64,000 nucleotides of DNA, from contig NZ_JAAZTU010000017.1 in the NCBI RefSeq assembly GCF_012395185.1, positions 28,631 through 92,630 of the forward strand, written 5' to 3'. Below are positions 37,817-45,941 of the stretch, one piece after another. Numbering within the stretch: position 1 is the first letter of the stretch; each line of letters starts with the position of its first letter. A program made the translations under genes and the position numbers. This DNA is from Vibrio aestuarianus (lineage in GTDB: Bacteria > Pseudomonadota > Gammaproteobacteria > Enterobacterales > Vibrionaceae). The notes below the pieces were generated by a model. That model was not told where the DNA came from. It did no database searches and worked only from the letters and a program-made list of their open reading frames with translations.

Positions 37817-38740
37817 CTACATTTCAGTTGTTATCACATAGTCATGCATCATTCGTTCTACACTATTTACGTGCCGTAACATATCCGCATTCTTTAAGTA
37901 GAATTTGAACCTGTTCGCTTTCGTAGGAACTTTGCAAGGAGTTGTCCCTGAGTCAACTGCCCACCTTTCTAGCAATGACCAAGCAAATACGGCTTTTTCA
38001 ACCACAACTAGGTCTTCATTGTTACCCATTCCAAACTCGATACGAATAGCTTCTTTTCCTTTATCATCGAGATTGGGGTGCAGGCTTAATTGGATCGGGA
38101 TCAGTGTATTCCACTCACTATCATCATTAACTGATGATAGTGAGTCTTCATTAGTATGTGTTATTCTTTCAAAGCGCGAAAAATGGAAACTTTTGAATAT
38201 TGAAAGATGAGGGGCTTCTTTAATATCTTTTGCTCGAAAAACCCAGTTTAAACCATCAAAGAAAACTGTAGAGGGCTCCAATGTCCGGATGTTACGATTA
38301 TGACTATTAGCAGATATGTATTCTCCTACAACACGTTTTTTGTCTGTAATAGCCCTAGTAATTACAGCTACTGCATCTGGATCCAAATCGGTCTTCAAAT
38401 CACAAGCTCGTTTATAATACAGGGATTTGTGACTATGTAGCTTATGGCGACAGAAACCTTCAAAATGCATTTCGAGGGCCTTACGGGCATCTATAGCAAC
38501 CAAGGGGGAATAAGTATCGAGCTTGATCTGGTGAGACTTCGGGTGAATATTATTTTGTTGAGTAAGTTGTTTATACTCATTAAGGTCTTTTGTTGCTAAA
38601 GGCTCAGATACACCAAATTCATCTACTATTTCTGTCCTATATATTCTTCCACTAAATCTAACCTTAAAGTCGATAAACGCGAGTCGCACTGCTCTTGGTT
38701 GGTTACCGGTTTCTTCGATTAAGTCACTTATAGTGTACAT
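37817..38740 (-). CDS. WYL-domain repressor, CapW/BrxR type
   Basis: 307 aa. N-terminal winged helix (RLAFIDFKVRFSGRIYRTEI, VDEFGVSEPLATKDLNEYKQ, residues 19-60), a WYL domain (ITDKKRVVGEYISANSHN near 130; RTLEPSTVFFDGLNWVFRAK near 152), and a C-terminal WCX-like domain. This three-part make-up is that of CapW and BrxR, DNA-damage or ligand-responsive repressors that guard CBASS, BREX and other defence operons. Transcribed divergently from the cargo genes that start at 38,981; a perfect palindrome lies between. Confidence 0.82.
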   Translation of the reverse strand: MYTISDLIEETGNQPRAVRLAFIDFKVRFSGRIYRTEIVDEFGVSEPLATKDLNEYKQLTQQNNIHPKSHQIKLDTYSPLVAIDARKALEMHFEGFCRHKLHSHKSLYYKRACDLKTDLDPDAVAVITRAITDKKRVVGEYISANSHNRNIRTLEPSTVFFDGLNWVFRAKDIKEAPHLSIFKSFHFSRFERITHTNEDSLSSVNDDSEWNTLIPIQLSLHPNLDDKGKEAIRIEFGMGNNEDLVVVEKAVFAWSLLERWAVDSGTTPCKVPTKANRFKFYLKNADMLRHVNSVERMMHDYVITTEM

Positions 38741-38841
38741 TCTGTATGTCTCTTTCAGTTTGTTACCAACTAAATTTAACCATAGTATAGCAAAAAATAG
38801 AGTTTAATCCTGGTTATTGTTGGTGGTATTTAATTATTTAG

Positions 38842-38879
38842 AGTTAAAAAATTAATCCATGCAGGTTAATTTTTTAACT
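38842..38879. promoter_or_regulatory. Perfect 14-bp-arm palindrome, candidate CapW-type operator
   Basis: AGTTAAAAAATTAA (38,842-38,855) and TTAATTTTTTAACT (38,866-38,879), spacer TCCATGCAGG. It lies about 100 bases before each divergent start codon. BrxR/CapW dimers bind inverted repeats in exactly such divergent promoters. Confidence 0.72.
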
Positions 38880-38980
38880 TTTGGTTGATCGCTGCTCAAT
38901 TTTTATGGCATAGTAATAGTATGGTCAATGCTAGATAGCCTTGACCCAAGATACTTTATTTGAATTTGCAGGAGAACCGT

Positions 38981-39151
38981 ATGGCAACTAACGGAAAAAC
39001 AGGCGATAACCGACGTCATGGTATGGTTCGCGAACGTTCACAAACTCAAACACCTTCGGGTCATTGGGTCAAGCGTGATGCGAATACTGGGCGTTTTATG
39101 GATGTGAAGCAAGATGGCACACCATTCAAAGGCGTTCGTAAAGAAAAATAA
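38981..39151 (+). CDS. Small basic protein of unknown function (56 aa)
   Basis: 56 aa from the ATG at 38,981, preceded by CAGGAG eight bases upstream. Basic and hydrophilic (RRHGMVRERSQTQTP, GHWVKRDANTGRFMDVK, FKGVRKEK). Similar small proteins are common on integrative islands, without known function. First gene rightward from the CapW-type operator and followed by its own terminator, so it forms a short unit. Confidence 0.75.
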   Translation: MATNGKTGDNRRHGMVRERSQTQTPSGHWVKRDANTGRFMDVKQDGTPFKGVRKEK

Positions 39152-39189
39152 AAAGGCACTTTCAGTAAAATACTAAAAGTGCCTTTTTA
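39149..39189 (+). terminator. Terminator after the 56-aa gene
   Basis: AAAAAGGCACTTT-cagtaaaatact-AAAAGTGCCTTTTT stem with T-run, starting at the stop codon. It separates the 56-aa gene from the downstream cassette. Confidence 0.88.
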
Positions 39190-39238
39190 CTAGCGAAGTG
39201 AGATGTAGTCGTCATTGGCGTGATCGATTACAAGACCC

Positions 39239-39345
39239 AACACTAAGAGGTCTCAGGTCTCTATAGAAACCCAATCGCTCGGTGAGAATTGCGATATTAC
39301 CTTTCTATAGCTTTCACTTCAATCGTTGAGTTCCCTCTTTGTTAA
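39239..39345 (+). ncRNA. Structured RNA segment before a 33-aa ORF
   Basis: Nested complementarities: AAGAGG (39,245-39,250) with CCTCTT (39,334-39,339), CTATAGAAA (39,261-39,269) with TTTCTATAG (39,302-39,310), and ATCGC (39,274-39,278) with GCGAT (39,291-39,295). Together they fold into one long arm ending about 25 bases before the 33-aa ORF. Could be a leader, riboswitch-like control or an antitoxin RNA; VSP-1 carries an RNA antitoxin (DifV) for DcdV. No consensus known to me fits. Confidence 0.45.
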
Positions 39346-39365
39346 GAAGTATGGAGGAATCTCTC

Positions 39366-39467
39366 ATGAGTATTCGACCAAAACTCGTTGATGTTTGCGC
39401 GTATGTGCGTCGCCGTTTCGGCCGACTCGAAAACGTTTGTAAGCATAAACGTTCATACCCACGATAA
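39366..39467 (+). CDS. Small Arg-rich peptide (33 aa)
   Basis: 33 aa, starts ATG at 39,366 with GGAGG seven bases upstream, the strongest ribosome site of this part of the island. Basic and aromatic, with CAYVRRRFGRLENVCKHKRS. Short peptides of this look recur beside island genes, but I know no function. It lies between the structured RNA and the envelope cassette. Confidence 0.6.
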   Translation: MSIRPKLVDVCAYVRRRFGRLENVCKHKRSYPR

Positions 39468-39522
39468 GTGACATCAATTTAGTTTGGCGGGGTTACCTGC
39501 CCTATAGAAAGGTACAACACCT

Positions 39523-40290
39523 ATGTTAGATCTACTGACAGATCCAATCGTGCTCGCGGTTCTAATTGGCCCGATCGCTGGCATTGTTTGGACAAAAATA
39601 CTTAATGCAGACTCTCGCAACGGCGAGGGGCTGTCAAAGGGCCATGTTAGCGTCTCGAATAGCGGTACAATCACCGCGAGCGATGACAGTAATATCCAGA
39701 TTGGTCATGGCAATAACGTTACCAATCATAACCATAACTACAACGGCGGCCAGCCACCGAAATCGCAAGTTGATGGTGAAGTGTTCCTCTTTGGAGTACT
39801 CGGGGTTATCGCTGCTATTCTCTACATTCGCCATCGAGAGTGGGCTCTCGGGTTTAGTCTATTCTTCCTTCTTTTCAATTCCGCTTTTACTCTCGGTTAT
39901 TTTGAATCCAAGAATACAAAAGCTATTAAGGCCCTAGCCTATGGTGTTCTGTTTTACATTTTGTATTCCATCTATCGCTCCCCAATAGACCCTTACTACG
40001 TCAGTGTCGTCCAAGCGTTAAAAGGTCAAGGGCTAAAAGCATATATCGAGGCCATTCGTTTGGATCACCTTCCTTTCCACATTATTTTGACTGCAATAAG
40101 CCAAGCTGGAGCTATATGCCTTACGGTGTTTGCGTCTCATGCGATTCGAACAACATCTGTAGAGCAGAGGTTCCTAAACAATCTTCAAAAGATAGGTGTG
40201 ATGGTCATAGCATTAGCAATGCCGTTGTATCTACTTAATTTTGAGGCTGTGAATGCCCAGATCATAACTTTTATAGGAAAAGCCATATGA
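39523..40290 (+). CDS. Multi-pass membrane protein (cassette gene 1)
   Basis: 255 aa, unrecognised. One membrane segment at residues 8-24, then a polar repeat-like segment (SVSNSGTITASDDSNIQIGH and GNNVTNHNHNYNGG, 43-76), then five membrane segments (about 87-101, 107-124, 133-151, 186-206, 224-243). First gene of a tightly packed four-gene cassette; its stop overlaps the lipoprotein start (ATATGA). Possibly an inner-membrane effector or anchor. Confidence 0.72.
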   Translation: MLDLLTDPIVLAVLIGPIAGIVWTKILNADSRNGEGLSKGHVSVSNSGTITASDDSNIQIGHGNNVTNHNHNYNGGQPPKSQVDGEVFLFGVLGVIAAILYIRHREWALGFSLFFLLFNSAFTLGYFESKNTKAIKALAYGVLFYILYSIYRSPIDPYYVSVVQALKGQGLKAYIEAIRLDHLPFHIILTAISQAGAICLTVFASHAIRTTSVEQRFLNNLQKIGVMVIALAMPLYLLNFEAVNAQIITFIGKAI

Positions 40291-40952
40291 AGTCATTATG
40301 GATAGTCATGTTTTCTTTGCTTCTTTCTGCTTGTTCGGCCTCGATCCCTAAAGAAATCGTTGAGCTGTCCTACAAAATGGATAAGGACATGACGCATGTC
40401 GAACAGGCCTATATGGACTTGGTTCGTCAGCACATGGCTGTTCTTAAAAAGCAGCGAGAAGACTACTTGTACAACGAGTGGGTGCCTGCATTGTTGGAAG
40501 ACTGGATAGTCAAAGGAATGCTGATTGAAATGGCTCAGGGGAAAGTGGTCTATGACAACCAAGTAGATGATTTTGTTGCCGTGGATACGCCTAATAGGTT
40601 GGCTCAGTTAAATGGTGTGAAGGAATGGGCGCTTGTTGCTACTGAAGAAATAGAGGCTAAACGCCGTGAGCTCATAGTGCCATTGGAAAAGGCTGAGTCT
40701 GTAATGTTAGCTGATATACGCCAGAGTTTTACATTAATGAGACAGGGAAATCAGACCATTACTGCTCATCTTAATAGCATTCGAGAGGTGCAAGATGTGC
40801 AGCATGACCTGCTTGAAAGTGTCGATTTAGAGCAATTACGAAATAATATCAATCAACAACTTAGTGAGTTATCGAATCAGGCTTCTAAAGGCTTAGATAA
40901 GGTTCGTGAACTCGATCAGAAAGCACAACCTTACCTGGAGAAAGCCAAATGA
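40287..40952 (+). CDS. Predicted lipoprotein with coiled coil (cassette gene 2)
   Basis: 221 aa. Lipobox LLLSACSAS puts the lipidated Cys at residue 16. The rest is helical: a long charged helix near 35-60, and a coiled coil from 135 to 215 (LRNNINQQLSELSNQASKGL). A Ser follows the Cys, so outer-membrane sorting is likely. Four-base overlaps with both neighbours. No family recognised. Confidence 0.75.
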   Translation: MKSLWIVMFSLLLSACSASIPKEIVELSYKMDKDMTHVEQAYMDLVRQHMAVLKKQREDYLYNEWVPALLEDWIVKGMLIEMAQGKVVYDNQVDDFVAVDTPNRLAQLNGVKEWALVATEEIEAKRRELIVPLEKAESVMLADIRQSFTLMRQGNQTITAHLNSIREVQDVQHDLLESVDLEQLRNNINQQLSELSNQASKGLDKVRELDQKAQPYLEKAK

Positions 40953-41218
40953 GTATGAGAAACCGAATTAAGAAGTCTGTAGCCACCGCAAACAGTCAAT
41001 TGGCAGAGCGAGAGCTTCAGTTATTGTTAGACACTCGTTTTGATCTAGAGACGTTAAGTCCTGCGATTAAAGACCATAGCCAATATCAAGCCTTGATGGA
41101 TGTGATACAAACGGCATCCGAACGTAATTTGAGTGTGGCTGAGTTTGAAAGCAATGTTCGCCAACTTGGTGAAGAGACTTGGCTATTGGCAAAAGACATT
41201 ATCAAAGCAGTTCGCTAG
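40949..41218 (+). CDS. Small helical protein (89 aa, cassette gene 3)
   Basis: 89 aa, helical and charged, no membrane segment. ATG overlaps the stop of the lipoprotein gene (ATGA). Unrecognised; perhaps a cytoplasmic adaptor of the cassette. Followed after eight bases by cassette gene 4. Confidence 0.68.
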   Translation: MSMRNRIKKSVATANSQLAERELQLLLDTRFDLETLSPAIKDHSQYQALMDVIQTASERNLSVAEFESNVRQLGEETWLLAKDIIKAVR

Positions 41219-41226
41219 GAGGACTT

Positions 41227-42282
41227 ATGCAAATCGATATGCACTATTACGGGACATATTGTGTGGCTCGCGCCGCAGGCTTAAACCGAGAGTCGGCTCA
41301 TATTATTGCGACCGCAGCTCAGTTTGTAGACGACAACGCACAGCGAAACGGCATTGATTTAGCGGACGCTTCGGCTTGTCGAGTCGAAGCAACTGCGCAT
41401 CACACTGCGGATGTAAGCAACATTGATCCTGAAGATCAAAGACAAGTTTGGGTGCCTTTCCATTTCTTACCGGGAAATGAAGGTAGTTCATTCACTGAGC
41501 GTTTGGTTTGTCGCAAAGACAGCGTGATTGCCCAGCAAATGTGTAAAAACCACTTGGAGCAGGCCACAAAACCTTATTTCCTTGAATTACTAGGGATAAT
41601 GGCACACGTCTACGCTGACACATTCGCACACTACGGTTTCTCAGGGGTAAGCTCTCGTCACAATCAGGTAGTCAATGACTCTTTTGAGTTCAGAGATTTA
41701 GACGAGCAAATGGAAGCTTATGTTGTGGGTAAAAAGGACACCTTTTTTGAACGATTTACCCCCTTTGTTCGCAACATTAAATCTCACCTTGCTGAGGAGT
41801 TGTCTGGTGCCTTAGGTCATGGGGGCGTGGTGACATTTCCTGACAGGCCATACTTGAAGTGGCGTTTTGAATACGACAGTGGAAGCGATTCTGGTTGGAG
41901 AGATAATCCTGCGACTTTCCTAGAGTACTGTCAAAAGCTACATTCGATGCTTTCGGCATTACCAGTGGAATACATGGAGCCAGAACAGAAGCAGGATTGG
42001 TCAGTACTAGAGGGAAAAGTAGAAGCCGTCCTTGCGTTCCAAGCTAAGGGTAATGACCGTATCGAAAAGTGGAAACGTGAAGCTCAGTACGGTGAATTAC
42101 TCAATATCGCGGAAGATATTCCAGAGTACCGAGATTGGAATGATGGGTTTGAAGCTCTTAGTCATGGAAGTAGTGCTGAGGCGATGGAGCATTCGATCTA
42201 TCGTTATTATCAGGCGGCGTCTTACCATCGTTGGTATGTCTTGCGAGAGCTTTTGCCACAACATGGTTTGATGGTGAGTTAG
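41227..42282 (+). CDS. DUF6765-like protein, possible metal-dependent hydrolase (cassette gene 4)
   Basis: 351 aa. The N-terminus MQIDMHYYGTYCVARAAGLN and AHIIATAAQFVDDNAQ, then AHVYADTFAHYGFSGVSSRH near 130-150, place Asp and His residues as in DUF6765 proteins, with a helical, zinc-phospholipase-like pattern. The frame extends to 41,179, but AGGAGG seven bases before the ATG at 41,227 fixes the start. Likely enzymatic partner of the membrane and lipoprotein genes. Function inferred, not shown. Confidence 0.6.
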   Translation: MQIDMHYYGTYCVARAAGLNRESAHIIATAAQFVDDNAQRNGIDLADASACRVEATAHHTADVSNIDPEDQRQVWVPFHFLPGNEGSSFTERLVCRKDSVIAQQMCKNHLEQATKPYFLELLGIMAHVYADTFAHYGFSGVSSRHNQVVNDSFEFRDLDEQMEAYVVGKKDTFFERFTPFVRNIKSHLAEELSGALGHGGVVTFPDRPYLKWRFEYDSGSDSGWRDNPATFLEYCQKLHSMLSALPVEYMEPEQKQDWSVLEGKVEAVLAFQAKGNDRIEKWKREAQYGELLNIAEDIPEYRDWNDGFEALSHGSSAEAMEHSIYRYYQAASYHRWYVLRELLPQHGLMVS

Positions 42283-42289
42283 GATATTT

Positions 42290-42312
42290 TGGCCCGTAGG
42301 AGCGGGCCAATA
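42290..42312 (+). terminator. Possible terminator after the envelope cassette
   Basis: GGCCCGTA-gga-GCGGGCC stem 10 bases after the stop, followed by an A/T-rich but not T-only stretch. Confidence 0.5.
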
Positions 42313-42489
42313 ATACAATTTATTGGAGGGCAGCTTTAGGCATCCGTAGGATACGTTTTGAGCGTAAGATCCTGATTTAGTTAACTCGAATTACGCAGCA
42401 AAGTTTGGAAAGGCGCTGGTATCTCTTTAGATATAAGGGCTTCATGCTCTTGCCCTGCAAATTAAATGTAAACGAAGAGGTAAATTACT

Positions 42490-42905
42490 TTGACTACATC
42501 TGAGATGTTCCAGAGTTTTCTTGGAAATCTGACTATCAACAACGGTCAGGCGATAAGCGATAGGTACGGTGAGATTACGGCAAGTTTGAACAAAAAGTTT
42601 AGAGATACTGACTCGAAAACCGCCAACAGCCTTCAGGTTGGCTCCTATGGTCAATGGACAGGGATCCGAGGTATCTCTGACTTGGATATATTGCGGGTAA
42701 GTGGAACGACTATAAGGATGGCAAGCAGTCCAAGCTCCTTACTGATACCCGTGATGCTATCAAAGCCCGATACCCCAAAACTGAGGTAAAAGTAGATCGA
42801 TTGGTTGTTCAGGTCGTTTACACGGACTTTATGGTTGAGGTTCAACCCGTGTTTGAGCAAGCAGATAGAAGTTTCAAGTACCCAGTGCAATCAAAGATCA
42901 AGTAA
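42490..42905 (+). pseudogene. Frameshifted, truncated CD-NTase (second CBASS cyclase relic)
   Basis: The frame from the TTG at 42,490 encodes the start of a nucleotidyltransferase: SDRYGEITASLNKKF, then VGSYGQWTGIRGISDLD with the GS and D-x-D signature. Right after DLD it is lost, but the next frame continues with WNDYKDGKQSKLLTDTRDAI, then VKVDRLVVQVVYTDFMVEVQ with the third catalytic Asp, ending in a stop at 42,905. The pattern suggests a deletion of about 7 bases after the DLD. The C-terminal half is missing. This is a separate cyclase type from DncV. Confidence 0.82.
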
Positions 42906-43296
42906 TTTTTATTTTTACAGTATATATATATCAATTGGTTATGAGGTTGAGTTTTTTGGAGTACTTGTAGTCAAAGAGGTTATAGGTCAGCAGCTACTAA
43001 CAGGTGATGGTGTTAAAGTGAGTTATCCACAGGTAGTGTGTTATATGCAACTTGAAATACCTTCCTAGAAGCACTATCTTGTGATCTGCACTGTGAATGA
43101 CACAATATATAGTGTTTATCTGTGGAGTAAAAATTAACAGTTCTCTGATAAAGAAAACCCCCAACGGTTGTCAGGGGCTCACTTAAAGACAATCATCACC
43201 AACTAGGATGGATGTTCATCTAAACGTCGAACCCTTAGCTTAGCATCCATCCTGGTGAACATGAAATAGCTATCACCAATTTTTGGAGGCCTAGTT
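42906..43296. other. Gap between the CD-NTase relic and the CBASS locus
   Basis: No supported gene in the first 230 bases, probably decayed sequence. The rightmost 150 bases are structured: a CCCC/GGGG hairpin at 43,157-43,177 and a long arm 43,196-43,258 (TCACC with GGTGA, GGATGGATG with CATCCATCC). A promoter for the CBASS genes should lie here. Confidence 0.5.
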
Positions 43297-43545
43297 ATGC
43301 CTAAAAATACCAAACAGACTTCAAGTGATGTGGCTTCACTTGCTTCTCAAACACTAAAGAACCCAAATGCTTCATCGATCGCAAAAGCGTTTGCTGGTTC
43401 GGCCTTATCACAAACTTCAACTTCCAGACAGACTAGCGCTGAAATGGAAAGTAGAGCCTCAAAGGCACTGCAGAGTGCTAAATACAGTGACGAAACGAAA
43501 ACTCTCGCAGCTTCAGTTTTAGCTCAATCGAATAAAGCTCGGTAG
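43297..43545 (+). CDS. Small Ser/Ala-rich CBASS-adjacent protein (82 aa)
   Basis: 82 aa, hydrophilic, with two similar halves (SSDVASLASQTLKNPNASSI with TSAEMESRASKALQSAKYSD; ending SALSQTS and SVLAQSN). GGAGG lies seven bases before the ATG. It stands eight bases before capV. I know no function; a comparable small gene precedes capV in some VSP-type loci. Confidence 0.72.
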   Translation: MPKNTKQTSSDVASLASQTLKNPNASSIAKAFAGSALSQTSTSRQTSAEMESRASKALQSAKYSDETKTLAASVLAQSNKAR

Positions 43546-43553
43546 GAAGCAAC

Positions 43554-44621
43554 ATGTCAAATCCACAGAAGAATGAACGCCTAGAAAAGCAAGTTCGAAT
43601 TCTTAGTTTGAATGGCGGCGGTGCAAGGGGCCTGTTTACTATCAGCTTATTAGCTGAAGTTGAGAGAATTTTTGAAGAAAAACAAAGAGTTAAATGTTTT
43701 AAAGTTGGAGATTATTTTGATCTGATTACAGGTACTTCTATTGGTGGGATTCTGGCTTTGGGTTTGGCTTATGGAAAGAGCGCCAGAGAACTGGAAGATG
43801 TATTTAGAAAACAAGCAGGGCATATTTTTCCAGAGCAGAAATATCCACGTTTTTTCCCAGTTTTTCGCAGATGGTATCGACTGGCCAGAGGTCCACTTTA
43901 TGACAGTAAGCCATTGGCTACAACGATAGCCAGTATGGTCGGTGAAGACAGCACTTTTAATGATCTGAAGTGTCGAGTTCTCATTCCTACAGTTAATCTT
44001 TCTACAGGTAAACCTCAGTTCTTCAAAACTCCCCATAACCCCGAATTTAACAGGGATGGCCGCCTCAAGTTAATTGATGCAGCTTTAGCTACTTCAGCTG
44101 CACCCACATATTTTGCTCCTCACTATTGTGAAGATTTGGATGCCTATTTTGCTGATGGAGGCTTGGTTGCAAACAATCCGAGTTTTATTGGCTTACATGA
44201 AGTTTTTCGCGATATGACGACAGATTTTCCTGAAACAAAGGTTAGTGATGTCAGGATACTCAACGTAGGTACCTTGGGGGAGGAGTATAGTCTCAGCCCT
44301 TCTAGTTTGGCAGGTAAAAGCGGTTATCTAGGATTATGGGGAATGGGAGAGCGGTTAGTTCTCAGTACCATGACGGCGAATCAGCAACTTCACAGAGCAA
44401 TGTTGTTAAGAGAGTTAGCGACACATGACGCCATAGACAATCTCGTGTATCTGGATGACACAATACCTCATGAAGCTGCAAGTGACATTACATTGGATAA
44501 CGCTTCTGAAAGCTCGCTCAGCAATTTAGCTAGTCGTGGTAGGCAATTAGCTACTGAAGAGTTCACTAAAAACAAAGCATTGGCAGATTTTTTCAAAGTA
44601 CCTGCCCGCAAATTTAAATAA
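43554..44621 (+). CDS. capV: CBASS effector phospholipase CapV
   Basis: 355 aa patatin-like phospholipase. Oxyanion motif NGGGARGLF near 20-28, nucleophile motif GTSIGG near 60-65 (Ser 62), and catalytic Asp in ADGGLVANNP near 200. On binding 3'3'-cGAMP it degrades inner-membrane phospholipids and kills the infected cell. First enzyme gene of the type II CBASS operon; AGGAAG precedes the ATG. The C-terminal part (270-355) fits the dinucleotide sensor region of CapV. Confidence 0.95.
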   Translation: MSNPQKNERLEKQVRILSLNGGGARGLFTISLLAEVERIFEEKQRVKCFKVGDYFDLITGTSIGGILALGLAYGKSARELEDVFRKQAGHIFPEQKYPRFFPVFRRWYRLARGPLYDSKPLATTIASMVGEDSTFNDLKCRVLIPTVNLSTGKPQFFKTPHNPEFNRDGRLKLIDAALATSAAPTYFAPHYCEDLDAYFADGGLVANNPSFIGLHEVFRDMTTDFPETKVSDVRILNVGTLGEEYSLSPSSLAGKSGYLGLWGMGERLVLSTMTANQQLHRAMLLRELATHDAIDNLVYLDDTIPHEAASDITLDNASESSLSNLASRGRQLATEEFTKNKALADFFKVPARKFK

Positions 44622-44640
44622 ATTTTAGAGGAGAGTGAAA

Positions 44641-45939
44641 ATGGCTTGGAACTTTCACCAGTACTATACAAACCGAAATGATGGCTTGATGGGTAAGCTA
44701 GTTCTTACAGACGAAGAGAAAAACAATCTTAAGGCGCTGCGCAAGATCATCCGGTTAAGAATACGAGATGTATTTGAAGAAGCTAAAGGTATTGCCAAGG
44801 CTGTGAAAAAAAGTGTTCTTACGTTTGAAATTATTCAGGAAAAGGTCTCAAAGACTAAAATCAAGCACCTGTCTGACAGCGATCAACGAGAGGTAGCTAA
44901 GCTTATTCACGAGATGGATGATGATGCCCGTGATGAGTTTTTGGGACTGACACCTCGCTTCTGGACTCAGGGAAGCTTCCAGTATGACACCCTGAATCGT
45001 CCGTTTCAGCCAGGTCAAGAAATGGATATTGATGATGGCACCTACATGCCAATGCCTATTTTTGAGTCAGAGCCTAAGATCGGTCACTCCTTATTAATTC
45101 TCCTTGTAGACGCCTCACTTAAGTCACTTGTAGCTGAAAACTATGGCTGGAAATTTGAACCTAAGCAGACTTGTGGGAGGATTAAGATTGAGGCAGAGAA
45201 AACACACATCGATGTGCCTATGTATGCTATCCCTAAAGATGAATTTATGAAAAAGCAAGTCGCTTTAAATGCAAATAGGTCATTTCTCGAAAGTGTTGCT
45301 TGTGAATCATATGTTTATGATTCGGATGATACTGATTCATATGAGGTAGATTCTGAGAATGTAAACCTCGCTCTTCGCGAAGGTGAGCGAAAATGGATTA
45401 ATAGTGATCCCAAAATAGTTGAAGATTGGTTTAACGATAGCTGTGGACGAATTGGAAAACATCTTCGTAAGGTCTGTCGGTTTATGAAAGCATGGCGGGA
45501 TGCACAATGGGATGTTGGAGGCCCATCATCGATAAGCCTCATGGCGGCAACGGTCAACATACTTGATAGAGTTTCTCATGATTCTTGTGATCTAGGAGAG
45601 ACTATGAAGATAGTTGCTAAGAATCTTCCTGGTGAGTTTGCTAGAGGGGTAGAGAGTCCTGACGATACAGATGAAAAGCCACTCTTCCCACCTTCTTATA
45701 AGCATGGCCGTCGGGAGATGGACATTATGAGCAAACTAGAGCGTTTGCCAGAGATTCTGTCATCTGCTGAGTCAGCGGGCTCTAAGTTCGAGGCCTTGAA
45801 AATGATTAATATGGCGTTTGGGAATCGTGTTACTAATAGTGACCTTATTGTTTTGGCAAAGGCTCTGCCGGCTTTCGCTCAAGAACCTAGTTCAGCCTCG
45901 AAACCTGAAAAAATCAGCAGCACAATGGTAAGTGGCTGA
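44641..45939 (+). CDS. dncV: cGAMP synthase DncV (CD-NTase)
   Basis: 432 aa CD-NTase that makes 3'3'-cGAMP after phage infection. QGSFQYDTLN and EMDIDDGTYMP carry the first two catalytic Asp residues (129 and 131 here, equal to 131 and 133 in V. cholerae DncV with its two extra N-terminal residues), and IDVPMYA the third (191; 193 there). Sequence recalls VSP-1 DncV throughout. GAGGAG is seven bases before the ATG at 44,641; a GTG at 44,635 is the alternative start and would reproduce the VSP-1 length. Ends with KPEKISSTMVSG, the C-terminal tail that Cap2 conjugates. Confidence 0.97.
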   Translation: MAWNFHQYYTNRNDGLMGKLVLTDEEKNNLKALRKIIRLRIRDVFEEAKGIAKAVKKSVLTFEIIQEKVSKTKIKHLSDSDQREVAKLIHEMDDDARDEFLGLTPRFWTQGSFQYDTLNRPFQPGQEMDIDDGTYMPMPIFESEPKIGHSLLILLVDASLKSLVAENYGWKFEPKQTCGRIKIEAEKTHIDVPMYAIPKDEFMKKQVALNANRSFLESVACESYVYDSDDTDSYEVDSENVNLALREGERKWINSDPKIVEDWFNDSCGRIGKHLRKVCRFMKAWRDAQWDVGGPSSISLMAATVNILDRVSHDSCDLGETMKIVAKNLPGEFARGVESPDDTDEKPLFPPSYKHGRREMDIMSKLERLPEILSSAESAGSKFEALKMINMAFGNRVTNSDLIVLAKALPAFAQEPSSASKPEKISSTMVSG

Positions 45940-45941
45940 AA

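Noticed and set aside
37675..37908. Plus-strand ORF of 77 codons before the WYL gene
   Set aside because: The first 45 residues look protein-like, but the frame runs into the antisense of the WYL gene, lacks a ribosome site and matches no family I recognise. At most a gene remnant.
39200..39520. Possible retron (structured RNA before a gene)
   Set aside because: A folded RNA is present, but no reverse transcriptase gene is found in the neighbourhood.
42805..43068. Plus-strand ORF after the CD-NTase relic
   Set aside because: Starts in the wrong frame of the relic and continues into decayed sequence; no ribosome site.
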